A stretch of DNA of 64,000 nt from AP-15 sp963788085. GTDB taxonomy: Bacteria > Pseudomonadota > Alphaproteobacteria > ATCC43930 > CGMCC-115725. The position numbers and the translations under genes were made by a program. The notes under the pieces were generated by a model, which was not told the DNA's origin, searched no databases, and saw nothing but the letters and a program-made list of their open reading frames with translations. The number at the start of each line of letters is the position of its first letter. Position 1 is the first letter of the stretch. Positions 1 to 9,100 of the stretch are shown here, one piece after another. The stretch is from contig CAWBFS010000073.1 of assembly GCA_963788085.1 (NCBI GenBank), positions 143,879 through 207,878 on the forward strand, written 5' to 3'.

Positions 1-83
1 AACCGCGACAGAACCGTCGGCGGCCGGCGCCGCCGGATATAGATACATATGTTTGTGTCCAGCAGGAACCGCGCGACATTCAA
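1..83 (-). CDS. vapC: VapC-family PIN-domain toxin, N-terminal part only
   Basis: The minus strand reads directly out of the antitoxin gene into a frame giving ARFLLDTNICIYI and then a run of arginines and RPPTVLSR before the window edge. LLDTNICIYI is the first conserved block of VapC PIN-domain ribonucleases, and its Asp is the first metal-binding residue. The best start is a TTG overlapping the antitoxin stop codon by two bases, with a GGAG-type site upstream. An ATG a few bases on is in the wrong frame. By family knowledge VapC cleaves RNA, usually initiator tRNA, when freed from VapB. About four fifths of the protein lies outside the window. Confidence 0.75.
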   Translation of the reverse strand, partial: MNVARFLLDTNICIYIRRRRPPTVLSR

Positions 84-310
84 AGACCTTCACGCTCCTG
101 CGGTAGAGTATCGCCGCGGTCTTCTGGCAGAACATCAGCCGGCAGGTCGGCCAGAATTTCGAAGGCTCGCACCAGTCCCTCCGCCTTTTCACGCAACACG
201 ATCTCGTCGCCTCGGCGAAAAATCTCTACTTCCGGGCCCTTCAGCCGATATTCTTTAGGCAACCGCACGGCTTGACTGTTACCGGAACGAAAGACACGGG
301 CTGTAGCCAT
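80..310 (-). CDS. vapB: VapB-type antitoxin with AbrB/MazE-like swapped-hairpin domain
   Basis: The protein has 76 residues starting at MATARVFRSGNSQAVRLPKEY. RSGNSQAVRLPK is the typical DNA-binding beta strand of VapB/MazE antitoxins. An upstream in-frame Met would add nine residues, but the family starts at MATA. The acidic C-terminal half (ILADLPADVLPEDRGD) fits a toxin-wrapping tail. The stop codon overlaps the toxin start, so the two are translationally coupled. Such antitoxins repress their own operon with the toxin as co-repressor. Confidence 0.85.
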   Translation of the reverse strand: MATARVFRSGNSQAVRLPKEYRLKGPEVEIFRRGDEIVLREKAEGLVRAFEILADLPADVLPEDRGDTLPQEREGL

Positions 311-483
311 GTCGGTCTCTCTCGCGGAGATATACATCGGCGTATATACTAGCGTGAGAAGTCAAATGCAAGTTCACGCCGGCGGCGCATTTCTGGATGG
401 GCGGGTCGCGGCAACCGCGCGGCAAGATTGGCGGCTTAGCCGACGCGGATGGGCCGCCAACGGCAATTTCTCGGAAGGTCGCG

Positions 484-1680
484 ATGGCACATTCCCCCTA
501 CAGCCCGAAATCGGCGCTGTTCAAGGCTTACCCGGAAATGCAGGCGCTTTCGAAAGAGGCGAACGAAGTGATGGAGGGCGCCGAGGAAACGCTCTCCGAG
601 CGCGAATTTGCGGGCAGCGACACGAGTTGGGCGAGGGCGCACCTATTCGAGGCGGAATGGCGCATCAACTGCACCAGCAACTACAAGGCTGCCTGCGATG
701 CCGTCAAGCGGCTGAAGAAGGCGCTTGTTTGCGCCGACCCGCCGGATGGGTTGACGCAGGATTGCGGCGGCAGTTTCGCCCCCGGGACTGACGTCTTCTT
801 TTTGAAACTCGACCGCTCAACGGACCAGCTCCTGGCCAGGCAATGGCCGTGGCGCTTGCAGCCGACGTTTCTCGATCCGATCGATGATCCCGGGCGCATG
901 GTTACTTATCTGCAGGATTTATGCTGGTCAGATGTAGTGCGCTGCGGGCGGGACAATCGCAAAGAGCTCAATCTCGCGGTATCGGTCATCGCGCGCCTCG
1001 TGCTGCAGGGCGGACAAGCCGGTTATTTGAGCGGGCCGGGCTTTGTACCTGTGTTCGAACGCTTCGTCCGAGATTGGCAGGATCCGGAGACCGGGTTTTT
1101 CGGCGTTACTTACATCATCGACAACCAGGGCAATGAAATCAGAACGACGGATCTCAGCCTGACGTTTCACATGGTGCGCTATGCGCCTCATCTGGTGCGC
1201 TGGTGGCCGCGCCTCATCGACACCCTGCTCGCCATCAAGGACCGGCAATACCCGGAAGGCTGGCTTGAAAATTCAAAGATGTCGGATCACAACAATTATG
1301 ATGTGGTCGAGCTCTTCTTCCGCGGCTGGCCCCACATGCGCGCTGATCAGCGACGACAGGCAAGTCAGGTGGTCGGAAAGATGCTTAAATGGTGCCTTGA
1401 ATATTCGGTGAGAGACACGGGAGAAATCATAAATCCCGACAAAGGCGACATGGTGATGGACTCCTACTATTTCGCTGCCGCGTTCCTCGACACGATCGGC
1501 TACTTTGATGCAAGCAAGCGATTTTGGGCCGATAAGGGGCAGGTACCGGCAGACACGGAACCGTTGCGGAAAGCGATGATCGCCCAGCTCAACCGCTTCA
1601 ATCCCGATTTGACCGTCGTCGACGACACGCTCGAGCGTCTCGGTGCAGGCCCGCGGGCGTGGTCCAACGCTATCCTATAG
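484..1680 (+). CDS. hypothetical protein, probable all-helical (alpha/alpha toroid-like) fold
   Basis: I do not recognise the function. The 398-residue protein starts at the ATG preceded by GGAAGG five to six bases upstream; an earlier in-frame ATG has no such site. There is no signal peptide or membrane segment. The sequence is rich in Trp and Tyr with helix-like repeats. Segments such as DPETGFFG, YPEGWLENS and NPDKGDMVMDSYYF recur at spacings that recall alpha/alpha-toroid enzymes (prenyltransferase/terpene-cyclase or glycosidase types). That fold suggestion is an inference. The gene stands alone, with about 0.4 kb of non-coding DNA behind it. Confidence 0.7.
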   Translation: MAHSPYSPKSALFKAYPEMQALSKEANEVMEGAEETLSEREFAGSDTSWARAHLFEAEWRINCTSNYKAACDAVKRLKKALVCADPPDGLTQDCGGSFAPGTDVFFLKLDRSTDQLLARQWPWRLQPTFLDPIDDPGRMVTYLQDLCWSDVVRCGRDNRKELNLAVSVIARLVLQGGQAGYLSGPGFVPVFERFVRDWQDPETGFFGVTYIIDNQGNEIRTTDLSLTFHMVRYAPHLVRWWPRLIDTLLAIKDRQYPEGWLENSKMSDHNNYDVVELFFRGWPHMRADQRRQASQVVGKMLKWCLEYSVRDTGEIINPDKGDMVMDSYYFAAAFLDTIGYFDASKRFWADKGQVPADTEPLRKAMIAQLNRFNPDLTVVDDTLERLGAGPRAWSNAIL

Positions 1681-2118
1681 CGCCTGTTTATCGCGCCCGC
1701 AGCCTGCAGTCGTAAGACAACAGCCCGGAAATGCCACCGCTCAAATTGCCACAATCGGATGGTATTGCAGCGAAACCGGGCGCGTGGAGTGAAACGGAAC
1801 GTGACGACAAATCCCGCAATTTTGGGAGAGACCCACTTCGGCCTGACCGCGCCGACAACCATTTCGGGAATTTCGACCTGTTCTCGTCCTGAAGAAACAG
1901 GTCGATCAGGGGAAGCGTGTTCAACGTGAGGTTGTCGCGGCTCGGCCTTCGGGCTGCGCAGGACAGATGCGGCCCCGCCGGAACGACGAAGGATTGGGCA
2001 GCTCTCAGTAGCCGATTTGAGAGCTGCGGCGATTTTGTCGAAACTCGAGGTGGATTTGAGCAGATCGCATATCACATGAGTAAGGTAACCACCCTACCAT
2101 CTCCCTCAGAGGTTTCCC
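1681..2118. other. intergenic stretch, no gene seen
   Basis: This 438-base gap separates the unknown protein from dps. Open frames here are short, lack ribosome sites and have shadow-like composition. An AGAGG site eight bases before the dps ATG is the only clear signal. I see no recognisable promoter, terminator hairpin or RNA gene. Confidence 0.5.
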
Positions 2119-2643
2119 ATGCCAGCATCTCGCAGGTCGGGCTCTGCCGCTTTGGGCACGCCGACCGATCTTTCTCCCGCCAATGTCAGCGCGGTCACCG
2201 CCGCCCTCAATCCGATCGTCGCGGACGCGTTTGCGCTCTATCTGAAGACGAAGAATTTTCATTGGCATGTCAGCGGCCCGCATTTCCGCGACTACCATCT
2301 GCTGCTGGACGACCAAGGCGATCAGATCTTTGCGATGACCGACGAGCTCGCCGAGAGGGTGCGGAAGATCGGCGGAACCACGCTCCGGTCGATCGGCCAT
2401 GTCGCCAAACTCCAGCGGATAACCGACAACGACGCCGAGTTTGTCGCACCGGCCGACATGCTGCGCGAATTGATGGAGGACAACAAGGCGTTCACTGCGA
2501 GTATGCGCGAAGCTCACGAGATCGCGGCGAATAATAATGACGTTGCAACAACCAGCCTGCTCGAGAATTTTATCGACGAGACCGAAAAGCGAACCTGGTT
2601 TTTGTTTGAGGCAACGCGGATGACGAACCAGCCGAACCAGTAG
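2119..2643 (+). CDS. dps: Dps-family DNA-binding ferritin-like protein
   Basis: The 174-residue protein belongs to the Dps mini-ferritins, which form dodecamers, oxidise ferrous iron with hydrogen peroxide and shield DNA under stress. The ferroxidase ligands are all present with E. coli-like spacing: His48 in NFHWH, His60 and Asp64 in DYHLLLDD, Asp75 and Glu79 in TDELAER. The first 20 residues, Ser/Ala/Arg-rich, are a plausible DNA-binding tail. The start has an AGAGG ribosome site. The gene appears monocistronic. Confidence 0.93.
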   Translation: MPASRRSGSAALGTPTDLSPANVSAVTAALNPIVADAFALYLKTKNFHWHVSGPHFRDYHLLLDDQGDQIFAMTDELAERVRKIGGTTLRSIGHVAKLQRITDNDAEFVAPADMLRELMEDNKAFTASMREAHEIAANNNDVATTSLLENFIDETEKRTWFLFEATRMTNQPNQ

Positions 2644-2788
2644 CTCCAAGCACTCGTGGTGGGGGCAAGAACGTGCGCCGAGGCGCACCGATTGCCTCTG
2701 CCGCGGCACCAGGCGGCGCCGGCTTGCGCTCGGGCGCGGCCCCAGGCAAAACTCGTCCGCAGCGGCATTGTAATCGGCGGAGGCGAAG

Positions 2789-3727
2789 ATGCGCGTCGGA
2801 TTTATCGGGCTCGGCATGATGGGCAAAGGCATGGCGGCCAATCTGCAGAAGGCCGGGCACGAGCTTGTCGTGCACGATCTGAGCCGCGCCGCTGCCGAGC
2901 CGTTCCTCGCGAAAGGCGCGGTCTGGGCCAATTCGCCGAAGCAGGTCGGCGAGCAGAGCGAAGTCGTCTTCACCTCGCTGCCGGTGCCGGCCGATGTCGA
3001 GTCCGTGGCGCTAGGGCCGAACGGGCTGATCGAGGGCATGCGGCCCGACACGGCTTTTTTCGACATGTCGACCAATTCGGTGGCGACGGTGCGCAAGATC
3101 CACGCCGCCTTCGCCGAGAAGAACCTCTATATGCTCAACTCCCCGGTCAGCGGAGGGCCCTCCGGCGCCGCCAGTGGCAAGATGGCGATCTGGGTCGGCG
3201 GCGACGAGCAGATCTTCAATCGCCACAAAAGCGTGCTCGACGCGATGGGCGACCAGGCGGCCTATATCGGCCCGATCGGCGCCGGCTCGATCGCCAAGCT
3301 CGTGCACAACTGCACCAGCGCGGTGCTGGGCGCGGCGCTCGCCGAAGTCTTCACGATGGGCGTCAAGGCCGGCGTCGACCCGGTCGATTTGTGGGCGGCG
3401 GTGCGCCAGGGCGCGACCGGCCGGGTGCGCACCTTCGACCGGCTCGGCGACAAGTTCCTGCCCGGGAAGCACGACCCCGCCGATTTCGCATTGCGCCTGT
3501 TGCACAAGGATGTCGGGCTCGCGGTCGGTCTCGGGCGCGAGGTCGGGGTGCCGATGCGCCTCGCCAACCTGGTCTATGAGGAATTGACCGAAGCGATGAA
3601 CCGCGGCTGGGGCACCCGCAACAGCAGCGTCAGCCAGCTGTTGCAGGTCGAGCGCGCCGGCATTCCTCCCCTTGCCGCCGACCCCCAGCGCATCGCCGCA
3701 GTCCTCGAGGCCGACAAGCAGAAGTAA
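2789..3727 (+). CDS. NAD(P)-dependent beta-hydroxyacid dehydrogenase (3-hydroxyisobutyrate dehydrogenase family)
   Basis: The 312-residue protein has the Rossmann signature GLGMMGKGMAANL at residues 6-18, the substrate-binding block SPVSGGPSGAASGKM and the catalytic-lysine block GAGSIAKLVHN. This is the order found in 3-hydroxyisobutyrate, tartronate-semialdehyde and 6-phosphogluconate-type dehydrogenases. Family members oxidise short 2- or 3-hydroxy acids; the exact substrate cannot be read from sequence. A GGAGG-like site precedes the ATG. A palindromic repeat lies just downstream, followed by a convergent operon. Confidence 0.9.
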   Translation: MRVGFIGLGMMGKGMAANLQKAGHELVVHDLSRAAAEPFLAKGAVWANSPKQVGEQSEVVFTSLPVPADVESVALGPNGLIEGMRPDTAFFDMSTNSVATVRKIHAAFAEKNLYMLNSPVSGGPSGAASGKMAIWVGGDEQIFNRHKSVLDAMGDQAAYIGPIGAGSIAKLVHNCTSAVLGAALAEVFTMGVKAGVDPVDLWAAVRQGATGRVRTFDRLGDKFLPGKHDPADFALRLLHKDVGLAVGLGREVGVPMRLANLVYEELTEAMNRGWGTRNSSVSQLLQVERAGIPPLAADPQRIAAVLEADKQK

Positions 3728-3767
3728 TCGTATCCCGCTGATAAGAGAACATCGTCCAATAAGTCCG

Positions 3768-3850
3768 TCGTTCCTGCGATAGCGGAACCCAGCGCCACCT
3801 ACATACCGCTCGCCCCTGGGCCCCCGCTTCCGCGGGGGCGACGAGGGGTA
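3768..3850. repeat. REP-like palindromic intergenic element
   Basis: Between two convergent genes lies a segment with the nested GC-rich palindrome GGGCCCCCGCTTCCGCGGGGGC, preceded by a second arm around GTTCCTGCGATAGCGGAAC. Elements of this type (CCCGCGGAAGCGGGG cores) recur between genes in Rhizobiales and other alphaproteobacteria. It can also fold as a strong hairpin that may end transcription from both sides. Confidence 0.6.
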
Positions 3851-3859
3851 GTTGCCGTT

Positions 3860-4621
3860 TTACTGCGCCGCCGCCGCCATCGGCACGTGCGCCTTCAGGA
3901 AACTGCGCACGCGGCTGATCGTGCGCTCCTTCAGATCCGGCGGCTCGCGCCACGGAAAGACCGTGATCTCGGCGTTGGGCGCCAGCGAGGCGACATCGAT
4001 CGAGGTCTGGAGCGGGTGCGACGGCGTGTCGTCGGGCAGCACGAGGATCGGCGTGCGGCAGTTGCGGATGAAATCGCGCGACACGCTGTAGAGGAAATCG
4101 GGCCGCACGCGGTAGAGATTGTGAAAATACTGCTCGATCGTTTCCATCGTCACCTCGGGTCGGCGGGCGCGGAAATCGGGGACCCAATTATCGTGCCCGT
4201 GCCTGTACATGACATCCGGATCCTCGGGCCGGTGCCCGACGCTCTGGCAGAACACGGCGGCGACGACACGTGCTGGCGCGCGTTCGAGGAGCTTCCCGGC
4301 AAAACAGCCGCCGATGCAGTAGCCCATATAGAAGAATTCGCGAATCCCGAGATGGTCCATTAGCCCGAGCTGATCGTCGGCGAAGGCGTTCCACGGGTCG
4401 TCAACCGGCACCGGGCCGGTCGATTCGCCGCCATTGGCGTTGCGCTGGTCCATCGTGATGCAGTGGAAGTCGTTCTTGAAGGCCTCCATTGCGTTGAACA
4501 CCGCCGTCGGCCAGTTGCTCACTTTGGAGTTCAGGCCGCCGCCGGGAGTGACCAACAGCGGGAAGCCGGAGCCTGTCTCCTCGTAGCGGATGCGGACGTC
4601 GCCTTTTTCGTAGAACGGCAT
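3860..4621 (-). CDS. alpha/beta hydrolase with a Cys nucleophile elbow
   Basis: The 253-residue single-domain alpha/beta hydrolase has an oxyanion-region TPGGGLNSK near residue 27. The nucleophile elbow is GYCIGG, so Cys replaces the usual Ser of GxSxG. Cys in G-x-C-x-G-G is typical of dienelactone hydrolases, although this protein otherwise looks like a general alpha/beta hydrolase. ILVLPDD is a likely acid site, but I cannot place the His with certainty. An AAAGGAGG ribosome site precedes the ATG. It is the last gene of a minus-strand series with an oxidoreductase and two SDRs, suggesting catabolism of a ring or lactone compound. Confidence 0.8.
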   Translation of the reverse strand: MPFYEKGDVRIRYEETGSGFPLLVTPGGGLNSKVSNWPTAVFNAMEAFKNDFHCITMDQRNANGGESTGPVPVDDPWNAFADDQLGLMDHLGIREFFYMGYCIGGCFAGKLLERAPARVVAAVFCQSVGHRPEDPDVMYRHGHDNWVPDFRARRPEVTMETIEQYFHNLYRVRPDFLYSVSRDFIRNCRTPILVLPDDTPSHPLQTSIDVASLAPNAEITVFPWREPPDLKERTISRVRSFLKAHVPMAAAAQ

Positions 4622-4649
4622 GGCAGTTCCTCCTTTGCACTGAGTTAAG

Positions 4650-5111
4650 TCAGTGGATGGGTTTGAGCACGACTACCGGGATCTCGCGCTCGGTCTTCTT
4701 CTGGTAATCGGCGTAGGGCGGCCAGAATTCGAGCGCCTTTTGCCATAGCCGCGCGCGCTCCTTGCCCGTGGCCGTCCTCGCCCGGGCCTTCATCTTCGCG
4801 GTCCCGACTTGTACGTCGACCTCCGGGTTGGCGAGGATGTTGCGGTACCAGCCCGGATGCTGCGGCGCACCGCCTTTCGAGGCGACCACGATATAGCTGT
4901 CACCGGTCTTGCCGTAGAACAGCGGGAAGATGAACTTTTCTCCCGATTTACGGCCGGCCGTCGTCAGCAGCAGCGACGGTACTGTTATCTCTGGCCGGCC
5001 CGGCTGGGTCATCTTGTACATGTGTCCCTCGGTGCCGCCACTGGACAGGTATTGGTTCGCATGCTCCGCCATCCAATCGGGAAGGTTTGGAGCGAGCCTG
5101 GCTTCGGTCAT
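4650..5111 (-). CDS. nitroreductase/quinone-reductase family (deazaflavin-dependent, DDN-type) protein
   Basis: The 153-residue protein has the DDN-family blocks LLTTAGRKSGEKF, PLFYGKTGDSYIVVASKGG and HPGWYRNILANPEVDVQVG, which shape a split-barrel flavin or F420 pocket. The ATG at 5111 is preferred to the GTG nine bases upstream, because AAGGAG sits eight bases before the ATG and only one base before the GTG. Members in actinobacteria use F420; the cofactor here is unknown. It lies 15 bases behind the next SDR gene in the same operon. Confidence 0.85.
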   Translation of the reverse strand: MTEARLAPNLPDWMAEHANQYLSSGGTEGHMYKMTQPGRPEITVPSLLLTTAGRKSGEKFIFPLFYGKTGDSYIVVASKGGAPQHPGWYRNILANPEVDVQVGTAKMKARARTATGKERARLWQKALEFWPPYADYQKKTEREIPVVVLKPIH

Positions 5112-5126
5112 CGTTTGCACTCCTTT

Positions 5127-5960
5127 TCAGTAGTGGGTGACCCACGGGCTGTTCAGGGCCTCCTCGATGCGGCGGTGCCGGGCCTTGATAACATCGGCCG
5201 GAACGGCGCTGACGAAGGCATAAAACGTCTTGGTTCGGATCGCGTCTACCACCCGCTCGCCCACCCTCCTCGGATCGAGACCAGTGGCAGCGAGGCGTTC
5301 GGCCAATACCGCTTCGTCGGTGGGGCGGGTCTGCGGCCCGCCCATGTGGTCGGGGCGGTTGCGAGCGCCACGAGGAATATTCGTGTTGACCGGGCCCGGG
5401 CACAGCACCGACACCCCGACATTGGTGCCTTCCAGCTCGTGCTCCAAAGCTTCGGACAGTGAAAGGACGGCGTATTTGCTCATCGAATACGGCCCCTGAT
5501 TGGTGCCGCGGCGGTTCTGGAAGCCGGCGACCGAGGCTGTGTTGACGACATGCCCTTCTTCTCCATGCTTGAGGATTGCGGGGACGAAGTGGCGGATGCC
5601 GTGGATGACGCCCCAGACGTTGACGCCGATCACAAATTCCCAATCGTCGCGCGGCACATCAATCAATCTCGTGCCGTGCATCGGCACGCCGGCGTTGTTG
5701 CAGGCGATGTGGAGCTTGCCGAAATTGCGTTCGGCTTCCGAGAGAGCATCGAGCACGGATTGCTCCTGCGTCACATCGATCCGCACCGGCATGACCCGCT
5801 TGTTGGTGCCGGAGAGGCCGTGAGCCGCCTGCTCGACGGCATCTTTTTGGATATCGGCCATGACCACATTCGCGCCCGCCTCGGCGAGCGCGGTCGCAAT
5901 GCCGAGGCCGATGCCGGAGGCAGCGCCGGTGACGATGGCGGTCTTGCCGGAGATGTCCAT
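5127..5960 (-). CDS. short-chain dehydrogenase/reductase
   Basis: This classical SDR of 277 residues has the cofactor motif TGAASGIG at residues 11-18, the NNAG block, Ser in NTASVAGF and the catalytic pair in YSMSK. An Asp after the second strand (MADIQKD) favours NAD(H) over NADP(H). It is longer than the 250-residue average, with a C-terminal extension including RRIEEALNSPW. It sits between the DDN-type gene and a second SDR on the same strand and is probably co-transcribed with them. Confidence 0.9.
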   Translation of the reverse strand: MDISGKTAIVTGAASGIGLGIATALAEAGANVVMADIQKDAVEQAAHGLSGTNKRVMPVRIDVTQEQSVLDALSEAERNFGKLHIACNNAGVPMHGTRLIDVPRDDWEFVIGVNVWGVIHGIRHFVPAILKHGEEGHVVNTASVAGFQNRRGTNQGPYSMSKYAVLSLSEALEHELEGTNVGVSVLCPGPVNTNIPRGARNRPDHMGGPQTRPTDEAVLAERLAATGLDPRRVGERVVDAIRTKTFYAFVSAVPADVIKARHRRIEEALNSPWVTHY

Positions 5961-5981
5961 TCGCGAGGGCCCTTCAGATCG

Positions 5982-6735
5982 TCAATGAAAGTAGCGGCCG
6001 GAGTTGATGACGACGGTCTGGCCGGTCATCGTCTCGGTGCGGCACATCGTGACCACCATGTCGGCGCAGTCGTCCTTGTCGGCGGGCCTTTTTCAGCAGC
6101 GAGGTGTTCGCGGAGCGCTCGATGAATTCGGGGCGGAGATTGGCTGTCGCGCGGGTGCCCTCCAAAAGGCCCGGCGCCACGCAGTTGACGAGTGTCTCGG
6201 GCGCCAATGCCACCGCCATGCAGCGCGTCAGGTGGATGAGCCCCGCCTTCGACACCGCATACGCGATCGACGAGCCGGTCGGCCCAATCCCCGACACGGA
6301 GGAGATATTGACGATACGGCCCCGGCCCTGCGCCTTCATGACCGGCGCCACCGCCTTCATAAGGCGCATTGGCCCGGTCAGGTTGATTGCGATGATCTTG
6401 TCCCAGACCTCCATCGTCATACTGTCCAGGTCGGGGAATGGGATCGCGATGTTGTAGGCGGCGTCGTTGACGAGGATGTCGAGGCGGCCTAGATGCCCGG
6501 TCACGTTTTCGACTACCCGCTCCACGGCCGCAGGGTTGGTGATGTCGCAAGCGAACGCCGCAGCGTTGATCTGATGTCGCGATGTCAGTTCGCGTGCGAC
6601 CCCCTCCGCCTGCTCACGGCTCTGAGCATACATGACGGCGATATGGACGCCCTCCTCCGCGAGCGCGTGGCAGATACGCTGCCCAAGCCCGCCATTGCCA
6701 CCCGTCACCAGTGCGACCGCGCCCCTGATGTCCAT
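5982..6735 (-). CDS. short-chain dehydrogenase/reductase, frameshifted near the C-terminus
   Basis: The frame begins MDIRGAVALVTGGNGGLGQ at an ATG with GGGAG nine bases upstream. It carries NDAA in place of NNAG, Ser in NISSVSG and the YAVSK catalytic pair. After SLLKK (about 6090) the frame degenerates into Arg-rich sequence. Shifting by one base restores DKDDCADMVVTMCRTETMTG and ends INSGRYFH at 5984-5982, a normal SDR tail. One surplus base in the GGCCC run explains it. The enzyme is otherwise complete, so sequencing error is as likely as true inactivation. Confidence 0.8.
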
Positions 6736-6814
6736 CAGTTTTCTCCCGCATGCGAGTGACGGCGACAAATACCACGTTCCGAAACTCTGGACGCATCCGT
6801 GGCGCGTAAACCCG

Positions 6815-6920
6815 AAGTACCCCTTGCCCGGGCTTGTCCCGGGCATCCACGTCTTCCCGCACCTGCGCTGGGCGGCAAGCCGTGGGTGGCCGGGACGCAC
6901 CCGGCCACGGGGAAGCTTTC
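6815..6920. repeat. REP-like palindromic element
   Basis: The segment holds two nested palindromes, GCCCGGGCTTGTCCCGGGC and GTGGCCGGGACGCACCCGGCCAC, joined by CATCCACGTCTTCCCGC. This layout is characteristic of a mobile-like intergenic repeat common in Bradyrhizobium and relatives. It fills the gap between the SDR start and the esterase stop and could form a strong RNA hairpin within the operon. Confidence 0.6.
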
Positions 6921-6940
6921 GGTATCTCGGAAACGCCGCA

Positions 6941-8194
6941 CTAGGCGAACGACTCGGTCATCGCCGAATAGACCAGGGTGCGCAAGTCGCGACGCAAGGT
7001 CAGTCGAGCCTCGCTGCCGATTACCTGCGTCATGAACACGACAGTCAGCTCTTCCTTGGGGTCGATCCAGAACGCGGTCGCGGCGGCGCCGCCCCAGAAA
7101 TATTCTCCGAGCGAGCCCGGCAGGCGTGTTTTGGCCACGTTTACATTGACGCCGCAGCCGAGCGAAAAACCAACCCCGGCATAGCCGGATTCGCTGAACA
7201 TACCAGGCAATGCCATGTCCGCGATCTCCCGGCCGTCAGGCAGATAGTTGAGGCCGAACAATGCGACCGTCTTGGGGCTGAGAATCTGCACTCCGTCCAA
7301 GGTGCCGCCATTCAGCATCATGCGGCAGAAGCGCAAATAATCTTGCGCCGTCGACACCAGGCCGCCGCCGCCCGATTCAAGCTTGGGCGGCTTGCCGTAG
7401 GTGCTTTCCCGCGCGTCGTCCTGGAGTTTCAGCCCGGCACCCTTGCCCTCGGGCTGATAGCAGGAGGTGAACCGTTCGGTCTTGTCCGACGGCACCCAGA
7501 AAGCGGTATCGTTCATGCCGAGCGGCTCGAACAACCGCGTGCGCAGGAACTCGCCGAAGCTGACGCCGGACAATTTCTCGACGAGATAACCCAGGACGTC
7601 GATCGAGACCGAATAGTTCCAGGCCGTTCCCGGGGAAAAATCCAACGGGATTTTTGCCAGCTGATCGACCATCTCCGGCAGTCCGCCGGCGGTCTGACGG
7701 TCGGTCACTTTGGCCTTGCGATAGGCCGCGTCCACGGCGCTGCGCATCATGAAGCCGTAAGTGAGACCGGAGGTGTGGGTCGCGAGGTCGACGACCTTCA
7801 TCGGCCGCAGCGTGGGTGTCGTGATAAAGCTGGGCGGCGCGTCGGTCAGCAGCGATGGCATGCCGCTGGCGTAAACGCCGAGGTCCTTCCAGGCGGGAAT
7901 GTGGCTGTGGACCGTGTCGTCGAGTCCGATCAGCCCCTCTTCGACCAGCATCATCAAGGCGACCGCGGTGATCGGCTTGCTCATCGAGTAGATGCGGAAG
8001 ATCGCATCCTCGCGCATCGGCTTGCCGCGCTCGATATCCATGTGGCCGCACATGCCGGTATGAGCGAGCTGTCCCTTGCGCCAGACGTAGGTCAGCATGC
8101 CGGGCAGATAGCCGCCATCGACATAGCGGCGCTTCATCACTTCGTCGAGCCGCGCCAGCCGCGCCGACGACATGCCTACCGTTTCGGGCTTCAT
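6941..8194 (-). CDS. serine hydrolase of the beta-lactamase class C/EstB family
   Basis: The 417-residue protein resembles class C beta-lactamase-fold esterases. The SxxK motif is SMSK in FRIYSMSKPITAVA near residue 72, and the second motif is Tyr in WNYSVSIDVLG. There is no signal peptide, so it is probably a cytoplasmic esterase rather than a secreted beta-lactamase. EstB-type enzymes cleave ester bonds of varied substrates. A GAAGGAGG ribosome site precedes the ATG. It lies between an amidohydrolase and the SDR pair on the same strand. Confidence 0.88.
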   Translation of the reverse strand: MKPETVGMSSARLARLDEVMKRRYVDGGYLPGMLTYVWRKGQLAHTGMCGHMDIERGKPMREDAIFRIYSMSKPITAVALMMLVEEGLIGLDDTVHSHIPAWKDLGVYASGMPSLLTDAPPSFITTPTLRPMKVVDLATHTSGLTYGFMMRSAVDAAYRKAKVTDRQTAGGLPEMVDQLAKIPLDFSPGTAWNYSVSIDVLGYLVEKLSGVSFGEFLRTRLFEPLGMNDTAFWVPSDKTERFTSCYQPEGKGAGLKLQDDARESTYGKPPKLESGGGGLVSTAQDYLRFCRMMLNGGTLDGVQILSPKTVALFGLNYLPDGREIADMALPGMFSESGYAGVGFSLGCGVNVNVAKTRLPGSLGEYFWGGAAATAFWIDPKEELTVVFMTQVIGSEARLTLRRDLRTLVYSAMTESFA

Positions 8195-8234
8195 CAGGTT
8201 CCTCCTTCAACGAACTGCTTGCCCCAGGGACCGC

Positions 8235-9068
8235 TTAGGGCGACCAGTTGTAGACCCGCTGGAGCGTCCCACCCATGAGCACGGCTCGGTCGCTGTCGGA
8301 CAGGCGGTCGGTGACCCGAAACGCCTCGACGCCCTGCTCGTAGGTCAACAATCCGACCGCGCGGGTCCAGTCGGTGCCCCACATGCAGCGATCGAAGCCG
8401 AAGGCGTCGAATATGCGGCCGAGCGGATCCCAGATGTCTCTGTAAGGGAACGGTTCGTGCGACAATGTGCAGGCACCGCTGATCTTGATCGCGATGTTGT
8501 CATGGGCGGCCAGCGCCAAAACCTTCGGCAGGTCGGCGAAAGGCTCCGGCGGCGGCGGTGGCTCGAACGGCTGTTGCAGCCCGAGGTGGTCTATCACCAG
8601 ACGCGTGTCGGGGTTTCTCGCTGCCAGCTGTGCGGCCTGCTCCAGGCGCCCCCAACACAACAGATTGACGGGCAGGGAATGTCGCGCCGCGGCGGCCAGA
8701 ACCCTGTTGAGGCCCGGGTCGGCGGGGTCGGTCGAAACCTCGTCTCGCAGCATGATCCGGACGCCGACCGTGCCCTCGGTAGCCGCCCAGTTGGAGATCG
8801 TGTCGGCCACCGCGGGATCGGTCGGATCGACCGGCTTGACCAACCTGAACCGGCTGGGATGTGCCGCATAAACTTGAAGGGCATAGCTGGCGTCGTAGCG
8901 ATACATGGAAAACGGTGACACCAGCACGGCACCGCCGACACCGACGGCGTCCATGGCGGCCACCATCTGGTCGCCGGTAACCTCCGCCGGGCCGTGCAGA
9001 ACGCCAGCCCAAGGGCGTCCCGGGTGGTTGCGCTCGTAGGCGTGAACCTGGGAATCCAATGTCGGCAT
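8235..9068 (-). CDS. amidohydrolase-2 family metal-dependent hydrolase
   Basis: The 277-residue TIM-barrel hydrolase starts MPTLDSQVHAYERN, where the N-terminal metal site of this family lies. Later family markers are LVIDHLGLQQPF, IKISGACTL and CMWGTDWTR with a conserved Asp. The set includes 2-pyrone-4,6-dicarboxylate lactonase and other decarboxylases or lactonases of aromatic breakdown. Only one His of the usual HxH pair is present at the N-terminus, so metal content is uncertain. It starts four bases from the in-frame end of the aminopeptidase region upstream. Confidence 0.85.
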   Translation of the reverse strand: MPTLDSQVHAYERNHPGRPWAGVLHGPAEVTGDQMVAAMDAVGVGGAVLVSPFSMYRYDASYALQVYAAHPSRFRLVKPVDPTDPAVADTISNWAATEGTVGVRIMLRDEVSTDPADPGLNRVLAAAARHSLPVNLLCWGRLEQAAQLAARNPDTRLVIDHLGLQQPFEPPPPPEPFADLPKVLALAAHDNIAIKISGACTLSHEPFPYRDIWDPLGRIFDAFGFDRCMWGTDWTRAVGLLTYEQGVEAFRVTDRLSDSDRAVLMGGTLQRVYNWSP

Positions 9069-9100
9069 GACCTAATTTCCTGTGCGGCAGGGAAAACGTG

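Noticed and set aside
1500..2075. 191-aa minus-strand frame opposite the helical protein and its downstream gap.
   Set aside because: It is largely antisense to a well-supported gene and Arg/Ser-rich, as expected for a shadow frame.
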